Assembly: GCA_937974245.1 (NCBI GenBank)
Contig: CALJKV010000058.1
Location: 1 to 10,900, forward strand
Source: an uncultured Chloroflexota bacterium
Lineage (GTDB): Bacteria; Chloroflexota; Anaerolineae; Aggregatilineales; Phototrophicaceae
DNA: 10,900 nt
Direction of reading: 5' to 3'
The notes beneath the pieces are model-generated. The model saw nothing but the letters and a program-made list of their open reading frames with translations, was not told the DNA's origin and ran no database searches. The position numbers and the translations under genes are program-made. Below are positions 6,112-10,900 of the stretch, piece after piece (within the stretch, counting starts at the first letter, position 1; every line of letters begins with the position of its first letter).

Positions 6112-6792
6112 TCATTCTATTTCCAGTTTATAACCTACGCCCCACACAGTTTCAATTACCGGGGTCATGCCGTCCAGCTTGTGGCGTATATGGGCGATGT
6201 GGACATCTACAGTGCGTGTTTCCCCGGCAAAATCATAGCCCCAGACGACGTCAAGCAGCTTTTCGCGGCTGAACACCATACCCCGGTTTTCCAGCAGGGT
6301 AAGGAGCAGATCGAATTCTTTCAAACGGAGGTCAATCTGCCGGCTATCCACTAGGACGACCCGGCGCGCCGCGTCCACCGCCAGGTTACCCAAAACCAGG
6401 GGCGCGTCGGTTGAGGCTGACGGACGGCGTTCCGTGCGGCGCAGGATCGCTTTGACCCTGGCAGTGAGTTCGCGGGGGTTAAACGGTTTTGTCAGGTAAT
6501 CATCCGCACCCAATTCCAGTCCCACAATTTTGTCTATATCGTCATTGCGGGCCGTCAACATGATAATTGGCACATCGGACTGCGCTCGTACACGACGGCA
6601 GACTTCCCACCCGTCCAGACCGGGTAGCATCAGATCAAGCACCACAAGGCGCGGCATCTCTTCCAGGATGAGTTGTAAGGCGACCAGTCCGTCGGCGGCG
6701 CTGGTCACATGGTAACCATCCTGTTCCAGGTACATCTGGGCGAGGTCAATGATGTGCGGGTCGTCATCTACGAGCAGAATGGTTTCGGGCAT
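6112..6792 (-). CDS. OmpR/PhoB-family response regulator
   Basis: The product is 226 residues from the ATG at 6792. The N-terminal receiver domain has the acidic cluster VDDD (residues 8-11), phospho-acceptor D53 (VVLDLMLPG), T80 and K102 (TKPF). The C-terminal winged-helix DNA-binding domain (about 130-225) has the family's LTLLENRGMVFSREKLLDVVWG recognition region and the closing VWGVGYKL. A longer reading from TTG 6807 would overlap the stop of the preceding gene; the ATG is preferred because MPETILLVDDD is the normal family start, although its SD (GTGAG) is weak. It is the cognate regulator of the kinase downstream by operon position. No binding sites could be assigned. Autoregulation of the four-gene operon from the 8610-8680 region is plausible. 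Confidence 0.93.
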   Translation of the reverse strand: MPETILLVDDDPHIIDLAQMYLEQDGYHVTSAADGLVALQLILEEMPRLVVLDLMLPGLDGWEVCRRVRAQSDVPIIMLTARNDDIDKIVGLELGADDYLTKPFNPRELTARVKAILRRTERRPSASTDAPLVLGNLAVDAARRVVLVDSRQIDLRLKEFDLLLTLLENRGMVFSREKLLDVVWGYDFAGETRTVDVHIAHIRHKLDGMTPVIETVWGVGYKLEIE

Positions 6793-6799
6793 GGTTTTC

Positions 6800-7306
6800 T
6801 CACTCAACTATCGCTGCGATCCAGGGCCGGTGTTCATCATAGTGTGCATACGTGTTACCGGCAACCCAGTGCCAGACCGGTTTGGTGATCCCCGCGCCCA
6901 GTTGGTAGTATTCGTAGGGGCGCAGCAGGTCTTCTTCCGTAAGCGCATCAAGTGTTTCCATGAGACTGTTATGAACTTTCTGAAAATGTCCATTGATGGC
7001 ATCCCATGTCATGGCCTGGTGCTGTTTGCACAAGGCAGCATTAATCCGATCGAAGTCCTCGCTTTGCCAGGTGTCCTCGTCCAGCCCCATGCGTTCCCGC
7101 CGATCCTGCTGGTTGAGCAGGGCACAGATACCGTCCTCCCACACAGCCAGGTGCATCACATGGTCTTTCGCCGTCCAGCCCGCCGCATCAGTGGGGCCGG
7201 TGAGCTGTTCCGGGGACAGTGTACGGAGGTCACCGTGCAGATTATCCCAGCCTGTGCGTATCTGTGCCAGTAGTTCGGTTTTACTGAAAACAAACTCATC
7301 GCTCAT
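6800..7306 (-). CDS. DinB/ClbS-like four-helix-bundle protein
   Basis: The protein has 168 residues. The N-terminal part (TELLAQIRTGWDNL, LSPEQLT, GWTAKDHVMHLAVWEDG) has the layout of the DinB/YfiT-like superfamily, particularly ClbS/DfsB-like members. The metal-ligand histidines expected for the fold are present as H52, H155 and H159 (HYDEH near the C-terminus). There is no signal peptide, so it is cytoplasmic. Family members include metal-dependent thiol transferases and ClbS, a hydrolase that protects against colibactin; which chemistry applies here cannot be told. The gene begins 25 nt after the CNNM-protein stop and ends 7 nt before the response-regulator ATG, so it is part of the same operon. 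An AGAGAG-type SD lies about 10 nt upstream. Confidence 0.78.
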   Translation of the reverse strand: MSDEFVFSKTELLAQIRTGWDNLHGDLRTLSPEQLTGPTDAAGWTAKDHVMHLAVWEDGICALLNQQDRRERMGLDEDTWQSEDFDRINAALCKQHQAMTWDAINGHFQKVHNSLMETLDALTEEDLLRPYEYYQLGAGITKPVWHWVAGNTYAHYDEHRPWIAAIVE

Positions 7307-7331
7307 CGGTATTTATCTCTCTCACAAAGGG

Positions 7332-8609
7332 TTATTGTCCGCGTGTTGCAGTCGGGGCAGCTGTCACCAGCACTTTATCCACTCGTCTGCCGTCCATATC
7401 CATCACCTCCAAGTATAGGTCATTCCACTCAAAACGGTCAGTGGTGGTCGGGATTCGTCCCAGGAAGAAGGCTATAAAACCTCCCACTGTGAAGTAACTG
7501 TCTTCGCCAGGCAGCGCTGACAGGTCGAACACTTCCTTAAACTCTTCTATTGGCAGCAGACCATCCAGCAGCCACGAACCATCGGCCCGCTGAACCACCT
7601 GCGGCACCTCCATATCGCCAACGATCTCTTCGAGGATGTCGTTGATAGTCGCCAGGCCCACGATTTCGCCAAACTCCCCGACAACCAGCGCGACATGCTG
7701 TCGGGTCTGCTTGAACAGTTCCAGCACAGATGAGGCAGGTTTGGTTTCCGGCACGAAGAGCGGTTGATGCAGATAGTTTTTCAGGTCAATCAACTCCCTG
7801 GCTAGTAAGGCGTTCAGGAGTTTCCTGGTATGCAGAAAACCGGCGACACGGTCGAGGGAACCCTCGGCGACAGGAAACAGCGCGTGAGTGCTTGTGGCGA
7901 TTATACGCAAGTTGTCTTCTAGCGGGTCATTCAGGTTCAGCCACACTATCTCGGTATATGGTGTCATAACCGATTTGATATGCTGCTCGTCGAGATCAAA
8001 AACGCCCGTTACCATACCTTGTTCGTGTTCCTCAAATACCCCAACCTTGATGCCTTCTTCTATTAACGCCTTGACCTCGGCTTCGGTTACGGTTGGTTCA
8101 CTGCTATCACGCTGGCGTAACAAAGCCAGGATGGCGTCGGTAGAAATACTGAGCCCATTGACCACCGGCGTACCCAATCGGGACAACCAGCGCATCCAGG
8201 GCGCAACCAACAAAGCGGTACGCTCCGGGTTGTGCAGCGCCAACCGTTTGGGGACGAGTTCTCCAATCACTACCGAAAGATATGTGGTGAGCAGCACGAC
8301 AATAGCAAAACCGAGTGCCTCACTGGCAGGTGCCAGCAGGGCGATCCGGCTCAGCCAACCGGCAATTGTATGGGCGAACGTTGCACCGCCAAACGCCCCG
8401 GCCAGAATTCCAATCAACGTAATTCCAAGCTGGATTGTGGAAAGAAACTGATTGGGCGACTCCATCAAATCCAGTACAATCTGCGCTCGATTATCGCCTT
8501 TTTCCTTGTAGGGTTGCAGGCGTGCCGGACGTGCTGACACAATCGCTAATTCCGACATTGCCAGCACCCCATTAAGTAAGGTCAAAAGAACAATAATTAA
8601 GATTTCCAT
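7332..8609 (-). CDS. CNNM/CBS-pair/CorC-domain membrane protein (HlyC/CorC family)
   Basis: The product has 425 residues. The N-terminal CNNM (DUF21) membrane domain covers about 1-170, with hydrophobic segments near 2-20, 58-75, 100-118 and 130-150 and the family's NGVLAMSELAIVSARPARL and GELVPKRLAL motifs. A CBS pair follows (about 205-330, including VMTPYTEI and FGEIVGLATINDILEEIVGD). A CorC_HlyC domain ends the protein (about 340-415, DGLLPIEEFKEVF and DGRRVDKVLV). Relatives are implicated in Mg2+/Co2+ efflux or tolerance and bind adenine nucleotides through the CBS pair. The ATG at 8609 is chosen because AAGGGA (complement of 8618-8623) lies 8 nt upstream; an in-frame ATG at 8618 would overlap that SD. 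It is the first gene of the four-gene minus-strand unit and diverges from the ROK gene. Confidence 0.92.
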   Translation of the reverse strand: MEILIIVLLTLLNGVLAMSELAIVSARPARLQPYKEKGDNRAQIVLDLMESPNQFLSTIQLGITLIGILAGAFGGATFAHTIAGWLSRIALLAPASEALGFAIVVLLTTYLSVVIGELVPKRLALHNPERTALLVAPWMRWLSRLGTPVVNGLSISTDAILALLRQRDSSEPTVTEAEVKALIEEGIKVGVFEEHEQGMVTGVFDLDEQHIKSVMTPYTEIVWLNLNDPLEDNLRIIATSTHALFPVAEGSLDRVAGFLHTRKLLNALLARELIDLKNYLHQPLFVPETKPASSVLELFKQTRQHVALVVGEFGEIVGLATINDILEEIVGDMEVPQVVQRADGSWLLDGLLPIEEFKEVFDLSALPGEDSYFTVGGFIAFFLGRIPTTTDRFEWNDLYLEVMDMDGRRVDKVLVTAAPTATRGQ

Positions 8610-8680
8610 ATTCAACATCCCTTATAATGTGCAGTTAGTATGCACAACAACCATAAGGGCAACAAGGGGATTTGGCTGAG
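8610..8680. promoter_or_regulatory. Divergent control region between the CNNM operon and the ROK gene
   Basis: Both transcription units must initiate in or near these 71 bp. On the + strand a perfect TATAAT (8623-8628) lacks a good -35 at normal spacing. On the - strand CATACT (8637-8642) with TTGTTG (8660-8665) at 17 nt is a weak candidate. GTGCA (8629-8633) and TGCAC (8641-8645) form an inverted repeat between the two, a possible operator acting on both directions. Confidence 0.4.
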
Positions 8681-9616
8681 ATGGGGATTCTTTCGATTGA
8701 CTTTGGCGGAACACAAACGCGCGCAGCCTGGTTCGATACGCAGCTTAATATGCTGGCGCGGGTAGATGGTGCTACTCGGCGTGAAGAGGGTCTAGACTCA
8801 GTAATCGAACGAATTATCACTCTGGCACGGGAAGTAGTTCCAGCGCAGAACGGCAGGATTGAGGCCATCGGCATCTGCGCCCCTGGCCCACAGGCATACA
8901 CCGGTCTGATTCTGAATGCCGCTACCCTGCCTGATTGGGATAACGTTCCTCTCGCAAAGCGAATCGCGCAGTCCTTCAACGGGGTGCCGGTTTACATGGA
9001 AAATGATGCCAACCTGGGCGCACTGGCCGAATACCAGCAGGGCGCGGCTCAGGGTGCGGACCCGGCGCTCTACCTCACAGTGAGTACGGGTATAGGCGGC
9101 GGCGCAATTATCAATGGGCGGCTGTTCACCGGTTGGCGCGGGCTGGCGATTGAACCCGGTCATATGAAATTCAGGCACGCTGACGGGCGTTTCTACAGTC
9201 TGGAGGCACTGGCTTCTGGTACGGGTATCGGGCGGTTGGCGCTGGCACGGTTGGCGGCGGATGATATCCCATCAGCGTTACGGGGGTTGGCCGTTATGGA
9301 TGGCCGGGCTGTGGGCGAGGCGGCGGCTCAGGGGGATTCCCTGGCGTTGGCGGTCATTACAGAAGCGGGAGAATGGTTAGGGTGGGGGTTACTCAGTCTG
9401 GTGCATCTGTTTAACCCCCGCGTTATCGTGATTGGCGGTAGCGTGGCACTCCTGGGTAATCTGATGTTTGACCCGGCACGACGCATCTTGGCTGAAAACG
9501 TGATAGACCCCTTGTTTCTGCCCGCCGACCTCATCCGTCCGGCGCAGCTTGGTGATGACGTTTGCCTGATTGGGGCGGCTATACACGCTCGAACGCAGCT
9601 GGCTGTACTCGTGTGA
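8681..9616 (+). CDS. ROK-family sugar kinase-like protein lacking the zinc motif
   Basis: The product has 311 residues in the ASKHA (actin-like ATPase) fold. The phosphate-1 loop is DFGGTQT (7-13), and CAPGP (66-70) is a family turn. The catalytic base is D109 in MENDAN. The phosphate-2 loop is TVSTGIGGGAIING (133-146). E158 and H161 in EPGHM correspond to the sugar-binding ExGH motif. The typical CxCGxxGCxE zinc-binding motif that should follow is replaced by a stretch without cysteines (about 163-178, ending SLEALASG). There is no N-terminal helix-turn-helix, so it is a kinase-type rather than a repressor-type ROK protein. The ATG at 8681 is chosen because AAGGGGA (8664-8670) is 10 nt upstream; a TTG at 8672 would be only 1 nt from it. 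The substrate is probably a hexose or amino sugar by family, not shown. It converges with the next gene, 7 bp apart. Confidence 0.87.
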   Translation: MGILSIDFGGTQTRAAWFDTQLNMLARVDGATRREEGLDSVIERIITLAREVVPAQNGRIEAIGICAPGPQAYTGLILNAATLPDWDNVPLAKRIAQSFNGVPVYMENDANLGALAEYQQGAAQGADPALYLTVSTGIGGGAIINGRLFTGWRGLAIEPGHMKFRHADGRFYSLEALASGTGIGRLALARLAADDIPSALRGLAVMDGRAVGEAAAQGDSLALAVITEAGEWLGWGLLSLVHLFNPRVIVIGGSVALLGNLMFDPARRILAENVIDPLFLPADLIRPAQLGDDVCLIGAAIHARTQLAVLV

Positions 9617-9623
9617 AGGCTGG

Positions 9624-10670
9624 CTATCCCACCCCGCCATCGTAGTTGCGTACCCGTATAGCCTGTGATGTGCCTCCGGAAGTATTCTGGTTGGAGAAAA
9701 TCGCCTGTTCACTCGACATCTGAATCTGCGTGGCCTGGTCGCGCCACATTTCCCGTTCTTCGCTGAAGATGCCTTCAATCCGCAGCACAAAGGTCGAAAC
9801 AGCATCTTCCGTTCTTTCTGACTCCGGCAGAATGTTCCACTCATCCAACTCATCTTGGAGCGTGTTGGCCGCCCACTGGTAAATGCTATAGGTTGCGCCA
9901 TACATACGTAATTCTGCCCGCCGGTTGAGTGCGACACCCATCGCGGTTGTGACTGCTACAAGCGCGGCAAACATTTCGCCCATCGCCGCCAGAATAGACC
10001 CTGCCCCACTAACAACCAGCGACCATACCCGTTCCCGGCGCATGTTGCGGTAGTCATTTTGAATTTTCTGGGTGTACCAATCCAGTTGGGGACGAACGCG
10101 CCATTGGATATAATCATCTACCGACATAGGACTGAAACCGTCATCGGTATCGGGTGCATTAGTCTTTTGAGTGACAGCAGCAATGACTTCTTCTACTGGA
10201 ATCTGGGTATGGGGCGGCGATTCCTGGTTGCTCACCTGGCGGTTGATGTCCTGGATGCTGTTGAGCAGAATGTACTGGCGCTCTCGTGGTGACTTGCCCT
10301 GGTAATCTCCAATCCCCATCCGGTAACGGTAAATCTGAGAGCGGATAATCTCGGCACTGGCACGGTGTTGTAACCAGACAGTACTGCCCGCGAACTGCGA
10401 TGCATAGTTCATCAGCAGCACGGTGGCAATCGGCATGATAATCAATGTGATCCGAAGGGCGCTTTCCAGAAAAGGTACATATGTGTTAAACACGGCGGCG
10501 GCAGTGGTGAAAAGCCCCAGGACAATTATCCAAGATCGGGTTGTCTGGTACGCGCCTTTTTGCCCGGTTGAAATGCGATCATAGTCGAGTAACCGCTGCC
10601 AGGCCGAAACCAGCGCCGGGTCGGGTGGCGTAAAGGTTCTGTTATCCGGTGGTTGACCTTGCTGTGCCAT
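9624..10670 (-). CDS. DUF4231/SLATT-like four-TM membrane protein
   Basis: The product has 348 residues. Two hydrophobic pairs are seen, at about 47-65 and 72-90, then about 214-232 and 234-250. Each is preceded by a Trp/Tyr- and charge-rich helix (LVSAWQRLLDYDR; YIQWRVRPQLDWYTQKI) and followed by a basic, Tyr-containing helix (ASAEIIRSQIYRYRMG; RRAELRMYGATYSIYQW). This suggests an internal duplication of a two-TM SLATT-type unit. The C-terminus has an acidic stretch (DELDEWN, ESERTED) and a likely disordered tail. SLATT proteins have been proposed as membrane effectors in nucleotide-signalled conflict systems, but no cyclase partner is visible here. The ATG at 10670 is chosen because GGGAGG (complement of 10679-10684) lies 8 nt upstream and a promoter lies beyond it; an in-frame start at 10739 would lie upstream of that promoter. 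Assignment to DUF4231 is from remembered family features. Confidence 0.72.
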   Translation of the reverse strand: MAQQGQPPDNRTFTPPDPALVSAWQRLLDYDRISTGQKGAYQTTRSWIIVLGLFTTAAAVFNTYVPFLESALRITLIIMPIATVLLMNYASQFAGSTVWLQHRASAEIIRSQIYRYRMGIGDYQGKSPRERQYILLNSIQDINRQVSNQESPPHTQIPVEEVIAAVTQKTNAPDTDDGFSPMSVDDYIQWRVRPQLDWYTQKIQNDYRNMRRERVWSLVVSGAGSILAAMGEMFAALVAVTTAMGVALNRRAELRMYGATYSIYQWAANTLQDELDEWNILPESERTEDAVSTFVLRIEGIFSEEREMWRDQATQIQMSSEQAIFSNQNTSGGTSQAIRVRNYDGGVG

Positions 10671-10704
10671 TCCGAATGCCTCCCTCATGGTAGAAGGGTA
10701 AGAG

Positions 10705-10757
10705 TGTGAATTTGCACTGTAATATACCATCACAGACACTTTGATTCCAAATTCACA
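10705..10757. repeat. 9-bp inverted repeat flanking the DUF4231-gene promoter
   Basis: TGTGAATTT (10705-10713) and AAATTCACA (10749-10757) are exact complements, 44 bp apart centre to centre, bracketing the -10 and overlapping the -35 element. Spacing of about four helical turns suits two operator half-sites or a looped repressor arrangement. A second dyad, CAGGCAgTGCCTG, lies just upstream at 10762-10774. Confidence 0.55.
10721..10750 (-). promoter_or_regulatory. Probable sigma-70 promoter of the DUF4231 gene
   Basis: On the minus strand TTGGAA (complement of 10745-10750) and TATATT (complement of 10721-10726) are 18 nt apart. Transcription would begin near 10714, giving a leader of about 44 nt that contains the GGGAGG SD for the ATG at 10670. 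Confidence 0.6.
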
Positions 10758-10784
10758 GCTTCAGGCAGTGCCTGGTAGATTCGA

Positions 10785-10819
10785 CACAAAAGAAGACAGC
10801 GGGTTTCACCCCACTGTCT
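10785..10819 (-). terminator. Intrinsic terminator of a minus-strand gene lying beyond the right edge
   Basis: On the minus strand AGACAG/CTGTCT arms (10794-10799 and 10814-10819), continued by a GGG/CCC inner stem after one mismatch, are followed by a T-rich TTCTTTTGTG run (complement of 10785-10794). On the + strand the run is A-rich, so only minus-strand use fits. Confidence 0.6.
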
Positions 10820-10900
10820 CAGTGTTTAACACTTTGCGTTCGTATTAACCAATGGTGCAAGTCATAACGAGAACTCGGCAATACTGAGTGTGAAGGCATG

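Noticed and set aside
6793..6807. TTG start of the response regulator
   Set aside because: It overlaps the preceding stop and adds five non-family residues; MPETILLVDDD from ATG 6792 is the usual beginning.
10671..10739. Longer start of the DUF4231-like protein at 10739
   Set aside because: It would lie upstream of the recognisable -10 box at 10721-10726; ATG 10670 has GGGAGG at 8 nt.
10819..10899. A 26-codon minus-strand frame ending at TGA 10821-10819, open toward the right edge
   Set aside because: It ends right at the terminator, which is suggestive of a gene end, but the peptide shows no family feature and is too short to support.
1..10900. tRNA, rRNA, transposase genes or IS ends
   Set aside because: No cloverleaf with a GTTCRANNC arm, no rRNA core sequence and no transposase-like ORF was seen on either strand.

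Overview
The window reads as ordinary bacterial chromosome, moderately GC-rich, with tightly packed genes, small operons and clear Shine-Dalgarno (SD) sites. The gene families (DUF4231/SLATT-like membrane protein, DinB/ClbS-like bundle, CNNM/CBS protein) and the short dispersed palindromes suggest a Chloroflexota-type organism (Anaerolineae-like). That placement is inference from style, not proof.

Left part (1-1654): the last 39 codons of a MazG-type nucleotide pyrophosphohydrolase end at 122. An AT-richer gene for a membrane-anchored pentapeptide-repeat protein follows (240-794). Then come about 860 bases with no credible protein gene. They hold a strongly self-complementary segment (about 910-1101) that looks like a structured RNA, a 17-bp direct repeat, a degenerate low-complexity stretch and several hairpin repeats.

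Central left (1655-4618, + strand): a consensus sigma-70 promoter (1655-1684) precedes a leader of about 250 nt, then an ABC-F ATPase gene (1939-3603). The leader contains an 8-codon ORF with its own SD, a local hairpin beginning right after that ORF's stop, a competing long-range stem, and an intrinsic terminator (1859-1893). These parts fit ribosome-mediated transcription attenuation, the mode of control known for several antibiotic-resistance ABC-F genes. This is the most interesting object in the window. A perfect 20-bp palindrome and a short-chain dehydrogenase/reductase gene (3743-4618) follow.

Middle (4626-8609, - strand): four co-directional genes with gaps of 25, 7 and 1 nt form a probable operon in the order CNNM/CBS-domain membrane protein, DinB-like four-helix protein, OmpR-type response regulator, HAMP sensor histidine kinase. 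The kinase converges on the SDR gene with a 7-bp gap.

Right part: a ROK-family sugar kinase or regulator-like gene (8681-9616, +) that lacks the usual zinc-binding cysteine motif diverges from the operon. It converges with a gene for a four-TM DUF4231/SLATT-like protein (9624-10670, -). The latter has a recognisable promoter flanked by a 9-bp inverted repeat. A minus-strand terminator at 10785-10819 marks the end of a gene lying beyond the window.

Several longest-ORF starts were moved to internal ATG codons because SD and promoter positions support them (240, 1939, 6792, 8609, 8681, 10670).
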